From assembly GCA_036560485.1 (NCBI GenBank), contig DATBRC010000067.1, forward strand, positions 1-64,000: 64,000 nucleotides of DNA. Direction: 5' to 3'. Below are positions 16,837 through 25,476 of this stretch, in pieces (positions within the stretch are counted from its first letter, which is position 1; every line of letters begins with the position of its first letter). The notes beneath the pieces are model-generated. The model searched no databases, was not told where the DNA came from, and was given only the letters and a program-made list of their open reading frames with translations. The position numbers were made by a program, and so were the translations under genes. The DNA is from DATBRC01 sp036560485 (GTDB taxonomy: Bacteria > Pseudomonadota > Gammaproteobacteria > Burkholderiales > Burkholderiaceae_D).

Positions 16837-17163
16837 ATGTTGCAAGCAAATGAAATTCAACAACGTTTTAATCATATCCAGCAAAGCATTCAGCAAGCAT
16901 CGCAGGCTTGCCAGTCCAGTTCCAATGTGCCGAGTGATTTAAAAGACTGTATTCAACAATTGGATAGCCAATCCAGTAGTGCGCAGCAAGTTATGCAGTC
17001 ACAAGATGAAAATCAGATTCGTCAATGCGTAGATGACCTTGAACAGCTGGGCGATCGTGCACGCGATGCATGCCAACAATCACAGAATGTCGATGGCCAA
17101 CTCAAACAGGCAGTGATGCAGGCGCATGATGAGCTGTCTGATTTGAAGCGTCAGCTGCATTGA
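16837..17163 (+). CDS. Small glutamine-rich coiled-coil protein, 108 aa
   Basis: The product is almost entirely helical and rich in Gln and Ser, with heptad-like spacing (MLQANEIQQRFNHIQQSIQQ and repeated QQ pairs). Cysteines occur at four positions (ACQS, KDCIQQ, RQCVDD, DACQQ), spaced to fall on one helix face. There is no signal peptide or membrane segment. The ribosome binding site AAGGAGCC is strong, suggesting abundant product. Similar short proteins occur in Burkholderiales without known function, as far as I recall. The gene is monocistronic, ending at a clear terminator. Confidence 0.7.
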   Translation: MLQANEIQQRFNHIQQSIQQASQACQSSSNVPSDLKDCIQQLDSQSSSAQQVMQSQDENQIRQCVDDLEQLGDRARDACQQSQNVDGQLKQAVMQAHDELSDLKRQLH

Positions 17164-17195
17164 TGCGGGGGATTGCCATTCTTGTTTAATAAAAA

Positions 17196-17231
17196 GCCGC
17201 GTGACGTTTAATTCGTTATACGCGGTTTTTT
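17196..17231. terminator. Bidirectional terminator between the coiled-coil gene and ubiH
   Basis: GCCGCGT at 17196-17202 pairs with ACGCGG at 17220-17225 across a 17-base loop. It is followed by six T on the plus strand and preceded by AAAAA, which gives a U-run on the minus strand. The T-run overlaps the ubiH stop codon. Confidence 0.8.
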
Positions 17232-18378
17232 ATCGCCAGCCGAACATCATCTGTTCAGCCAGGATTTTTTTGGCAGGTTTGAAGCTATCGATCACGCTGA
17301 GCGACACGCCGAGTAAACCTTGCGATACGCTGCCTTGTGGTGCGCTGGCAAACACGCGCGCCATCGTGTCGGTGATACGGATCGTCAGATTGCGGTCGGT
17401 TTGCCGATCTTCCATGAATTGCTTCAGCATGGCTGGTGTCGCTTCTTGCGCGAGCAGACGTGCAAGAGCGGTTGCGTCACGCAATCCGAGATTCAATCCT
17501 TGTCCTGCGACCGGATGCAGTGTTTGCGCGGCATTGCCGATCGCGACGATTCTCGCTGATGTCGCAGGATGCGCATTCAAACCCAGCGGAAAAGTATTGC
17601 GTTCCGATACATGCGTAAAGCGGCCGAGGCGTGTGCCGAATGCGTGGCCGAGTGCACGCAGAAATGCGGGATCGGGCAGGCCAATCAAATGCGCAGTGCT
17701 GTTGGGACGGGCACACCATACCAACGCATAACCGTCATCTTGCGGCAGCAGTGCCAATGGACCTTCATCGGTGAAGCGTTCGAATGCACGATGCGCAATC
17801 GGTGCGCTGGCTTGCACATGCGCGACGATCGCGATTTGATCGTAATCGCGGCGCAAGCTCTTGGCGGTTTGTTCGGCGAACACGCCACCTTCGGCTTGCA
17901 CCAGGATTTTCGTCGTCAGTATTGTGCCATTCGATAATTCCAGCTCAACCGATTCTTCGTTCTCGATTGTGTTGATCACTTGCACAGGGCGAATCATCGT
18001 GACGCCGGTGCTGTAGGCCGCGTCCGCCAATTCAGATAGCACGGCACCGTAGCGCGTGACATAGCCGAGCGCAGGTAAATCGTAGTCGCTGCGGTCAATC
18101 AATGTGCGGCCGAAATGGCCGCTGCGTGACACATGGATTTGATGGATCGCGTCGACGATCTTCGGCCATGCATGAATGTTTTCCAGCAGCTGTTTGCTGC
18201 CGTAGGACAGCGCGATCGAGCGCGGATCGTGCGCGACTTGCTCCAGGGTTTTGGCATCGATCAGTGCAATGCGTTGCGGTGCGCAGCCGCGCTTGACCAG
18301 CAAGGTGGCGAGCGCGAGGCCGACCGGGCCTGCGCCGCAGATGGTGATGTCGAAATCGGTTGGTGCGTGTAAGGGCAT
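17230..18378 (-). CDS. ubiH: UbiH-type FAD-dependent ubiquinone hydroxylase
   Basis: A 382-residue flavin monooxygenase of the UbiH/UbiF/VisC family, which hydroxylates the ring of ubiquinone precursors. The FAD-binding GAGPVG is at 15-20. DPRSIALS (51-58) is the family's arginine motif. The second FAD motif (VAIGNAAQTLHPVAGQGLNL, then GLRD) is the UbiH variant, with GNAAQ in place of the usual GDAAH. It lies downstream of pepP on the same strand, separated by an 82-base foldback repeat, and pepP-ubiH adjacency is also known from E. coli. The assignment to UbiH rather than another ring-position enzyme rests on these motifs and synteny. Confidence 0.85.
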   Translation of the reverse strand: MPLHAPTDFDITICGAGPVGLALATLLVKRGCAPQRIALIDAKTLEQVAHDPRSIALSYGSKQLLENIHAWPKIVDAIHQIHVSRSGHFGRTLIDRSDYDLPALGYVTRYGAVLSELADAAYSTGVTMIRPVQVINTIENEESVELELSNGTILTTKILVQAEGGVFAEQTAKSLRRDYDQIAIVAHVQASAPIAHRAFERFTDEGPLALLPQDDGYALVWCARPNSTAHLIGLPDPAFLRALGHAFGTRLGRFTHVSERNTFPLGLNAHPATSARIVAIGNAAQTLHPVAGQGLNLGLRDATALARLLAQEATPAMLKQFMEDRQTDRNLTIRITDTMARVFASAPQGSVSQGLLGVSLSVIDSFKPAKKILAEQMMFGWR

Positions 18379-18417
18379 TTACGGGCGTGGCAATTAATTT
18401 AGGGTAATGCATAAACT

Positions 18418-18499
18418 CGTCATTCCCGCGAAAGCGGGAACCCATACTGAGTAAGATGGTGCTACCTCACTATGGGTTCCCGCTTTCGCGGGAATGACG
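18418..18499. repeat. 29-bp perfect inverted repeat (dRS3-like foldback)
   Basis: Left arm 18418-18446 and right arm 18471-18499 are perfect reverse complements built on CGTCATTCCCGCGAAAGCGG. The loop is 24 bases. The ATTCCCGCG...CGCGGGAAT core resembles the dispersed dRS3-like repeats of Neisseria and other betaproteobacteria. It lies between the pepP stop and the ubiH start and could act as a transcript stabiliser or partial terminator. Confidence 0.85.
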
Positions 18500-18536
18500 A
18501 TGGTTTTGATTTGCTGTCTCATTTTCTGTAAGCCGA

Positions 18537-19886
18537 TCACCGCTTCATGATCGCTTCGATATCCGCCACCGTCTTCGGCGCATCGCGGCTGAGAATCTCC
18601 GGACCGCTTGGCGTAACCGCCACATCGTCTTCAATCCGGATGCCGATGTTCCAGTATTGCTCCGGCACGCCTGGACTTGGACGCACATAAATGCCGGGTT
18701 CAACCGTCATCACCATACCGGGTTGCAGTACGCGCCAAGGTCTTTCCTGATCTTCAGCGAGCGGTTCAGTATTCGGCTCACGATAATTGCCGACATCATG
18801 TACGTCCATGCCGATCCAATGACCGGTGCGGTGCATGTAGAACTGGCGGTAGTCACCTTTGCTGATGACGTCGTCGAGTGTGCCGACTTTGTTTTTATCC
18901 AGCAGGCCGGTATCGAGCATGCCTTGTGCCAGCACCTTGACCGCTGCTTCGTGCCCATCGATAAAACGTTTGCCCGGTTTGACTTCGGCAATCGCCACCG
19001 CTTGCGCAGCCAGCACGATTTCATATAGCGCTTTTTGCGGGCCGGAAAACTTGCCATTGGCTGGATAGGTGCGAGTGATGTCGGATGCATAGCTGCCGAG
19101 TTCGCACGCTGCATCGATCAACACCAGATCGCCATCCTGCATCACGGTATTACCGGCGCGATAGTGCAGCACGCACGCGTTAGCGCCTGCTGCGACGATC
19201 GACGTGTAGGCAGGGAATTCCGAACCATGCTTGCGGAACTCATGCAATAGTTCGGCTTCGATTTCATACTCATGCATGCCGGGGCGCGATACGCGCATTG
19301 CACGCTCATGTGCTGCTGCGGAGATAGCTGCAGCGCGTTGCATGATCGCGATTTCGCTGGCGTCCTTGACGAGACGCATTTCGTTCAGCAGTACATTGAC
19401 GTCATGCATAGTTGCTGGTGCATTGATGCCGGCACGCGCTTGCATGCGCACGCTGGCGAGCCATGTCTGGACTTGCGCATCGAGTTTGCTGTCATTTCCG
19501 AGCGCGTAAAAAAGCGCAGGTGCATCGGCCATCAGTTTCGGCATTTCGACATTCAATGCATCGATCGGAAACGCTGCATCGAAGCCAAATGTTTCGCGCG
19601 CCGCTTCCGGACCGTAGCGGAAGCCATCCCAGATTTCGCGCTCCATGTTTTTTTCGCGGCAGAACAGGATAGCTTGCGTGGTCTTGCCGACACTCAGTAC
19701 GATCACCGCTTCCGGTTCGGTGAAGCCGGACAGGTAGTAAAAATAACTGTCGTGGCGATATGGATAATCGGCATCGTTGTTGCGCCGGACTTCCGGTGCA
19801 GTCGGGATGATGGCGATGCCGCCGCCCTTCGCTTTGATTTGCGCAATCAGGCTGGCACGTCGTGCTAAATAAGATTTCATGCTCAT
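18537..19886 (-). CDS. pepP: Xaa-Pro aminopeptidase P
   Basis: PepP removes N-terminal residues preceding proline, using two manganese ions. Its 449 residues match the family length. The N-terminal domain contains NDADYPYRHDSYFYYLSGFTEPEA in two parts. The pita-bread catalytic domain shows all five metal ligands: Asp258, Asp269, His356 (RTGHWIGMDVHDVG), Glu396 (TVEPGIYV) and Glu419 (GIRIEDD). The start at 19886 has AAGGAAGG just upstream, and its ATGA overlaps the murU stop. The longer frame from 19958 lies inside murU. Confidence 0.94.
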   Translation of the reverse strand: MSMKSYLARRASLIAQIKAKGGGIAIIPTAPEVRRNNDADYPYRHDSYFYYLSGFTEPEAVIVLSVGKTTQAILFCREKNMEREIWDGFRYGPEAARETFGFDAAFPIDALNVEMPKLMADAPALFYALGNDSKLDAQVQTWLASVRMQARAGINAPATMHDVNVLLNEMRLVKDASEIAIMQRAAAISAAAHERAMRVSRPGMHEYEIEAELLHEFRKHGSEFPAYTSIVAAGANACVLHYRAGNTVMQDGDLVLIDAACELGSYASDITRTYPANGKFSGPQKALYEIVLAAQAVAIAEVKPGKRFIDGHEAAVKVLAQGMLDTGLLDKNKVGTLDDVISKGDYRQFYMHRTGHWIGMDVHDVGNYREPNTEPLAEDQERPWRVLQPGMVMTVEPGIYVRPSPGVPEQYWNIGIRIEDDVAVTPSGPEILSRDAPKTVADIEAIMKR

Positions 19887-20605
19887 TGTCCTTCCTTGCT
19901 TTCCGTGAGAGGCGCATTTAGTTGCGCCAACCGTTCTGGTGTGCCGACATCGGTCCATGCACCGCGATAAATCTCGCCGCCGACTTGTCCGCGTGCTGCA
20001 TATTCGCGCAACAACGGCGCCAGCTTGGCGGATTGACCCGGCGTAACCGAATCGAACATTTGCGGGCGATACACGCCGATGCCGGAGAAGGTGAAGCGCG
20101 GGTCGCCTTCATTGGCGATCGAAAAACTGTTTAATGCAAAATCGCCTTTTGGATTGTGCTCCGGATTCTTGACGAGAAACAGCCATGCGATATCGCGTTT
20201 ATCGAGCGGATGCGGATTACCCCATACATCATTGTCTTCCAGTACGCCTTTGACCGTTTCAAAATCGAAGTGGGGGCAATAGATGTCGCCAGCCACTGCG
20301 ATAAAAGGTTCTTCGCCCAGCAGATGACGCGCTTTCGCAATGCCGCCTGCCGTTTCCAATGCAGTGCCTTCGGCGGAGTAGACGATACGCGCGCCGTAGC
20401 GGCTGCCGTCGCCTAATGCTTCTTCAATCTTTTCGCCGAGGTGTGCATGATTGATCACGATATCGGTGATGCCTGCACGTACCAGATTCAAAATATGCCA
20501 TGCGATCAAGGGACGGCCACGCACTTTCAACAGCGGCTTGGGGCAAGTATCGGTCAAGGGACGCATTCTTTCTCCGCGTCCGGCTGCGAAAATCATGGCT
20601 TTCAT
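19883..20605 (-). CDS. murU: N-acetylmuramate 1-phosphate uridylyltransferase MurU
   Basis: A 240-residue sugar-nucleotide transferase. The signature GRGERMRPLTDTCPKPLLKV is at the N-terminus, followed by GRPLIAWHILNLVRAGITDIVINHAHLGE in two parts and EGTALETAGGIAKA. MurU converts MurNAc 1-phosphate and UTP to UDP-MurNAc in the recycling route that bypasses MurA and confers fosfomycin tolerance in Pseudomonas. The assignment rests on its position directly after amgK and next to lptD, the arrangement known from Pseudomonas. The start is 25 bases from the amgK stop. Confidence 0.88.
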   Translation of the reverse strand: MKAMIFAAGRGERMRPLTDTCPKPLLKVRGRPLIAWHILNLVRAGITDIVINHAHLGEKIEEALGDGSRYGARIVYSAEGTALETAGGIAKARHLLGEEPFIAVAGDIYCPHFDFETVKGVLEDNDVWGNPHPLDKRDIAWLFLVKNPEHNPKGDFALNSFSIANEGDPRFTFSGIGVYRPQMFDSVTPGQSAKLAPLLREYAARGQVGGEIYRGAWTDVGTPERLAQLNAPLTESKEGQ

Positions 20606-20630
20606 TTTATTGAGATCCTAACGCGCATGC

Positions 20631-21656
20631 TTAAAACGTGTAGCCAAACTGCGGCGCTTTATTTTCTATTTCATCGAGCAGCTTTACTAACGGCTTCAAT
20701 ACGTTATAGCGACCTGCTGCCTTGCGCGTGTATTCCATCACCAACGGCAAATCCTTCAAATAACCATCCTTGCCGTCGCGATGATACAGCCGCGCAAAAA
20801 TGCCGAGCACTTTCAGATGACGCTGCACACCCATGAATTCAAAATCGCGGTAAAACGCATCGATGTCGGGATTGACCGGCAAACCGGCACGCTTGGCGCC
20901 TTCCCAATAGCGAATGGCCCAATCCAGCACCATTTCTTCATCCCACTGGATATACGCATCGCGCAACAGCGACACCAGATCGTAGGTAATGGGTCCATAG
21001 ACAGCGTCTTGGAAATCCAGGATGCCGGGATTGCCTTGCGGAAGAACCATCAGGTTGCGCGAATGATAGTCGCGATGTACGTACACCTGAGCTTGTGCCA
21101 GGTTGTTGGCAAGCAGTGCATCGAACACTTTGTTCAATTCGGTTTGCTGTTTGTCAGTCAGCGTCACGCCGAGATGCTTGTTGATGTACCAATCGGGAAA
21201 CAGCATCAATTCACGATGCAGCATCGCACGATCGTATTCAGGAAACACATCGGGCTGGCTTTGCGTCTGGATCAGGATCAATGCATCGATTGCATCCATG
21301 TACAGTTTGTGTGCACTGTCATGGTTGAGCTCATGCAAATAAGTGGTGGATCCGAGGTCGGACAACAGCAGAAATCCTTGTTCAACATCTTTCGCCAGGA
21401 TATGCGGCACCGAGACGCCGGTAGCGCCAAATACTTCAGCTACATGGATAAACGGTTGGACATTCTCTTGCGGCGGTGGCGCATCCATCACGATCAAGGT
21501 GCCGCCATCTGCGCCATCCGCCCGGAAATAACGCCGGAAACTGGCATCGGCAGAGGCTGGCCGCAGAGAATCGATCATGACCGGATTGGGCGAAAGTGTG
21601 CCCAGCCATTGTTTGATTTGGGTTAAACGTGGATCAGAAGAAGCTTGCAGAGACAT
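20631..21656 (-). CDS. amgK: Anomeric MurNAc/GlcNAc kinase AmgK
   Basis: A 341-residue aminoglycoside-phosphotransferase-fold kinase. The catalytic loop is VYVHRDYHSRNLMV and the metal-binding motif is GILDFQDAVYGP. An N-terminal region with ADASFRRYFRA is typical of the AmgK subfamily. AmgK phosphorylates the anomeric hydroxyl of MurNAc or GlcNAc, feeding MurU. It is the promoter-proximal gene of amgK-murU-pepP-ubiH and is divergent from lptD across a 99-base gap. A serine/homoserine-kinase-like role is less likely given murU next to it. Confidence 0.88.
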   Translation of the reverse strand: MSLQASSDPRLTQIKQWLGTLSPNPVMIDSLRPASADASFRRYFRADGADGGTLIVMDAPPPQENVQPFIHVAEVFGATGVSVPHILAKDVEQGFLLLSDLGSTTYLHELNHDSAHKLYMDAIDALILIQTQSQPDVFPEYDRAMLHRELMLFPDWYINKHLGVTLTDKQQTELNKVFDALLANNLAQAQVYVHRDYHSRNLMVLPQGNPGILDFQDAVYGPITYDLVSLLRDAYIQWDEEMVLDWAIRYWEGAKRAGLPVNPDIDAFYRDFEFMGVQRHLKVLGIFARLYHRDGKDGYLKDLPLVMEYTRKAAGRYNVLKPLVKLLDEIENKAPQFGYTF

Positions 21657-21675
21657 AAGTACGGTCCGGTAAATA

Positions 21676-21704
21676 CAGTTAACTATGAGGAGTTCCCATA
21701 TAAT
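21676..21704 (+). promoter_or_regulatory. Probable lptD promoter
   Basis: In the 99-base divergent gap, TATAAT at 21699-21704 is a perfect -10 hexamer on the plus strand, 52 bases before the lptD ATG. The -35 is weak (near CAGTTA around 21676-21681). The flanks TCCC and AGGGA make a partial palindrome around the -10. Confidence 0.45.
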
Positions 21705-21755
21705 AAGGGATTCAACCTAAAAAATCGCCTTCCAAGGCGTGTAATCAGCTCCTTC

Positions 21756-24041
21756 ATGATTCGGTTTCCGGCATTTACCTATCAATCCAGCGCGTTTCGT
21801 GTGATGGCAGTCGCCACGGCAGCACTTTTGGCGCCGGCGATTGCTTTTGCACAAACAAAGCCGGTATTGATTAAAACTGATGACAAAAAGGAACCGGCGT
21901 CGATCAGTGCAGAGATCATGACCGGCAGCCCGGACCGCGAAATCACGTTCGAACGTAATGTGGAAATTACCCACGGCACGACCAAAATCGATGCTGACAA
22001 GGCGACGTATAACGTAGAGCAAGGCGAAGTGGAAGCTGCCGGACATATCAAGATGATCCGTGATGGCGATCAGTTTGCCGGTGACGAACTGAAGGCCAAT
22101 CTGGATTCCGGTGCGGGTTATGTCACGCAGCCGACTTACAAACTGGAAAAAAACAACGGGCAGGGGCGTGCCGATCGCATCGATTTCGCTTCGGAAACCA
22201 ATGCCACGATCACTGGCGGCACTTACAGTACCTGTGAAGGGCCGGATCCGGATTGGTATCTGAAGGCGGATACCATGGATCTGGATTCCAGCAGAGATAC
22301 CGGTCACGCAATTTATCCGGTGATCTATTTCAAAGGCGTGCCGATTCTAGGTGCGACTTCCATGACTTTCCCATTGTCAAATGCGCGCAAGTCAGGTGTG
22401 TTGCCGCCGACCATAGGAACGACGAACAGGGGCGGTCTTGAAATCGGCGTGCCGTATTATTTCAATATTGCGCCGAATCGCGATTTGACCGTCACGCCCA
22501 ATATGATTTCGCAGCGCGGTTTGCAGTTGGGAATGAACGGCAGGTATTTGGGAGAAAATTACAGCGGCCAGACCAGGCTTGAGTATTTGCCAGAAGATAA
22601 ATTAGCGCACACTGATCGCTATGCCATTACATCAACGCATTTGCAGACCTTGTCGCCCGGGCTGACTTTTTCCTGGAATCTCAATGCGGCTTCGGATGCC
22701 GATTATCCCAGCGATTTCGTGCGGACGATGACATCGGCGTCGCAACGAATCTTGCCGCGCGACTGGGCACTCAATTATGTCAGCCCCAATTGGAATGCAG
22801 GTATGTTGGTGTCACGACATCAAATTTTGCAGGATCCGGCATCGCTGCTTGATCCTACTTTGCTGATTAGCACGCCTTATGACCGGCTGCCGCAAATTAC
22901 TTCGCACACGGGCCGATATGATGTCCGCGGAATGGATTGGTCAACGGATACAGAGGCGACCAGATTCCGATTGGATGGCGTTGATCCAACGCGCGCGCGT
23001 GGCGGCGATCGAGTGACGGTCAATCCCAAAATTTCCTATCCGCTGCTGCGCCCCGGTTATTTCTTCACGCCGAAACTTTCGCTGGATATGACAAATTATG
23101 AATTAATCGATCCGGTAAAGTTGAGTGTGACTGATATGCCGCCGACCCATATCACGCGTGTATTGCCGACTTTTTCAGTAGATAGCGGTTTGGTATTCGA
23201 GCGCAATGCAGAAATTTTCGGCCGCGCCATGACCCAAACGCTTGAGCCGCGCTTGTTCTATGTCTATACGCCTTATCGCGATCAGAGCCGTATTCCCAAC
23301 TTTGATACGACAGAAGCCGACCTCAGTTTCGCGCAAATGTTCAGCGAAAACCGGTTCAGCGGAAGAGACCGTATCGGCGATGCCGATCAAATCACGACAG
23401 CGATTATTTCCCGTTATATCGAATCCAATGGTGTCGAGCGTATGCGTTTTGCGTTGGCTCAGCGTTTTAATTTCAAGTTGCCCAGAGTGACCTTGAATAC
23501 AGCAGCAAGTAATGCCAGCCGTTCCGATATACTGGGTTCGGTCGGCGGGCAGATTACACCGACAATCAACGCGGAAGCCAATGTCGAATATAGTGAAAGC
23601 ACAAACAATCTGAACCGCGTGAGTACCGGGATACAATGGCAACCCAAGGCAAAGCACGTGTTGAATTTGCAGTACCGGCACGATGTGCGGGATGAACTGG
23701 CGACCGTCGACAAATACAGGCAGTTTGAAGTGTCAGGACAATGGCCTTTCGCAACCCGCTGGTATGCTGTAACACGTGTAAACTATTCGTTACCGGACCA
23801 TAAAGTTGGCGGTGCGTTGCTGGGCGCAGAATATCAAGCGGATTGCTGGGTATTCCGTATGGTTGCGCAACGCATTCCGACTTCGACAAATATTGCGACA
23901 ACCGGATTTTTTGTGCAATTGGAATTGAATGGTTTATCAAAATTAGGGTCGAACCCGCTCGAAACATTACGCACCAACATTCCTGGTTACCAGATTATTA
24001 ATAAGCCCAATGGCTCTTCCAGCAGTACGACAACCCCATAA
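21756..24041 (+). CDS. lptD: LPS-assembly protein LptD
   Basis: LptD is the outer-membrane barrel that, with LptE, inserts lipopolysaccharide into the outer leaflet. The 761 residues start with a signal peptide whose core is VMAVATAALLAPAIAFA. The OstA/LptA-like periplasmic domain follows, with ATYNVEQGEVEAAGHIKM and the family hallmark GTYSTCEGPDPDWYLKAD. The barrel domain runs to the C-terminus, where ADCWVFRMVAQR carries the second conserved cysteine. I start at the ATG before the signal peptide; the frame is open 37 codons upstream but overlaps the promoter. No good ribosome binding site is visible. surA starts 16 bases downstream. Confidence 0.95.
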   Translation: MIRFPAFTYQSSAFRVMAVATAALLAPAIAFAQTKPVLIKTDDKKEPASISAEIMTGSPDREITFERNVEITHGTTKIDADKATYNVEQGEVEAAGHIKMIRDGDQFAGDELKANLDSGAGYVTQPTYKLEKNNGQGRADRIDFASETNATITGGTYSTCEGPDPDWYLKADTMDLDSSRDTGHAIYPVIYFKGVPILGATSMTFPLSNARKSGVLPPTIGTTNRGGLEIGVPYYFNIAPNRDLTVTPNMISQRGLQLGMNGRYLGENYSGQTRLEYLPEDKLAHTDRYAITSTHLQTLSPGLTFSWNLNAASDADYPSDFVRTMTSASQRILPRDWALNYVSPNWNAGMLVSRHQILQDPASLLDPTLLISTPYDRLPQITSHTGRYDVRGMDWSTDTEATRFRLDGVDPTRARGGDRVTVNPKISYPLLRPGYFFTPKLSLDMTNYELIDPVKLSVTDMPPTHITRVLPTFSVDSGLVFERNAEIFGRAMTQTLEPRLFYVYTPYRDQSRIPNFDTTEADLSFAQMFSENRFSGRDRIGDADQITTAIISRYIESNGVERMRFALAQRFNFKLPRVTLNTAASNASRSDILGSVGGQITPTINAEANVEYSESTNNLNRVSTGIQWQPKAKHVLNLQYRHDVRDELATVDKYRQFEVSGQWPFATRWYAVTRVNYSLPDHKVGGALLGAEYQADCWVFRMVAQRIPTSTNIATTGFFVQLELNGLSKLGSNPLETLRTNIPGYQIINKPNGSSSSTTTP

Positions 24042-24057
24042 CACGTTACATTCATCC

Positions 24058-25476
24058 ATGAACATTCATCACACTATGCTTCCTGCCAAAAAAACAAGCC
24101 AACGCACAATGATTGCGATGACGGTATTGTGCGCCGCGCTCATCGCGATGCCGACAGCATGGGGGCAAGCATCGCAAGCAGCAAGCGCTCCGGCCCCAAG
24201 CACTTCAGCGGTCAGCGCAAAAAGACAGATACGCACACTGGATTCGATTGTGGCCGTGGTCAACAAGGAAGTCATCACAAGGCGCGAGCTGGATGATCGG
24301 ATCAGCGTCGTGGAGAACCGGATAAAAGCCGAAGGCAGCGCATCATTGCCGCCTCGTTCGGAGTTGGAAAAACAGGTATTGGAAATGATGATCGTCGAAA
24401 GCGCCCAAATGCAGCTCGCCAAGGAATTGGGTATCCAGGTTGACGACATCATTCTGGATCGTGCTATCGCCCGCATTGCAGAACAGAACAAACTAACGAT
24501 GCAGGAATTACGTAACCAGTTGGAGCGGGATGGCGTGACTTTCGCCTCTTTCCGGGAAAATATCAGGGGAGAAATTGTTCGCCAGCGTTTGCGTGAGCAC
24601 GAAGTCGATAACAAGATTCAAATTGCAGAATCGGAAGTCGAAAATTATCTGGCTGCACAGTCCGGCACAACGCAATCGACAGAATTGGACATTGCGCAAA
24701 TCCTTGTGCGTATTCCGGAAAACGCATCATCTGAACAAATTGCGGATCGTCAAAAGCGTGCTGAAGAGTTGTATAAAAAATTGCGGGCCGGCGCAGATTT
24801 TGCGACGTTGGCAACCACCTCGTCGGATGCCAGCGATGCATTGAAGGGCGGTGATCTCGGCTGGCGCACAGCCGATCGCTTGCCGCAACTCTTTTTGGAT
24901 GCAATTGCAAAGCTGAAGCCGGGGGAAGTGTCGGAGATCGTTAAAAGCGCCAATGGGTTCCATATCTTGAAGTTCGTCGGCAAGCGTAACCCAAGCGCGG
25001 CGTCAGGTGGCGCTGCAGCGACGACAGCGATTCAACAAACGCATGCGCGCCATATTTTGATCAAGGTGAATCAGGTCGTTTCATCTGCAGATGCACAACG
25101 CAAATTGAACGACTTGAAAGAACGGCTTGATCATCATGCTGCCAAGTTCGAGGATTTGGCAAAAGCCTATTCAAACGATTTGTCTGCTTCCAAAGGCGGC
25201 GACCTGGGCTGGATTTATCCAGGCGATACCGTGCCGGAATTTGAGCGTGCAATGAATGCGCTGAAGGTGGGGGAAGTGAGTCAACCGATTGAATCCCCGT
25301 TCGGTTATCACTTGATCCAGGTATTGGAGCGCAAGACCACGGATATGTCGGACGAACGCCAACGCTCGCTCGCTCGCCAAGCGATCCGTGACCGTAAATT
25401 GGAAGAAGCGACGCAAGACTGGTTGCGTCAGGTACGCGATCGTGCCTATGTCGAGTACCACCTCGACGAAAAATAA
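24058..25476 (+). CDS. surA: Periplasmic chaperone and peptidyl-prolyl isomerase SurA
   Basis: SurA escorts outer-membrane proteins such as LptD across the periplasm. The 472 residues comprise a signal peptide (hydrophobic MIAMTVLCAALIAMPTAWG), a SurA N-terminal domain (DSIVAVVNKEVITRRELDDR) and two parvulin domains. The first runs from TELDIAQILVRIPENAS to NGFHILKFVGKR; the second, more canonical, runs from THARHILIKVN to FGYHLIQVLERK. A C-terminal helix completes the chaperone module. The exact start is uncertain because ATG codons at 24058, 24073 and further on are in frame. The TAA overlaps the pdxA ATG by one base. Confidence 0.94.
   Translation: MNIHHTMLPAKKTSQRTMIAMTVLCAALIAMPTAWGQASQAASAPAPSTSAVSAKRQIRTLDSIVAVVNKEVITRRELDDRISVVENRIKAEGSASLPPRSELEKQVLEMMIVESAQMQLAKELGIQVDDIILDRAIARIAEQNKLTMQELRNQLERDGVTFASFRENIRGEIVRQRLREHEVDNKIQIAESEVENYLAAQSGTTQSTELDIAQILVRIPENASSEQIADRQKRAEELYKKLRAGADFATLATTSSDASDALKGGDLGWRTADRLPQLFLDAIAKLKPGEVSEIVKSANGFHILKFVGKRNPSAASGGAAATTAIQQTHARHILIKVNQVVSSADAQRKLNDLKERLDHHAAKFEDLAKAYSNDLSASKGGDLGWIYPGDTVPEFERAMNALKVGEVSQPIESPFGYHLIQVLERKTTDMSDERQRSLARQAIRDRKLEEATQDWLRQVRDRAYVEYHLDEK

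Noticed and set aside
20781..21626. A 281-codon plus-strand open frame opposite amgK
   Set aside because: Antisense to a gene with clear kinase motifs; no recognisable motif of its own.
21695..21712. TCCCATATAATAAGGGA at the lptD promoter as a fourth copy of the palindrome module
   Set aside because: The arms are shorter and the centre is the -10 box itself, so the layout does not match the other three copies.
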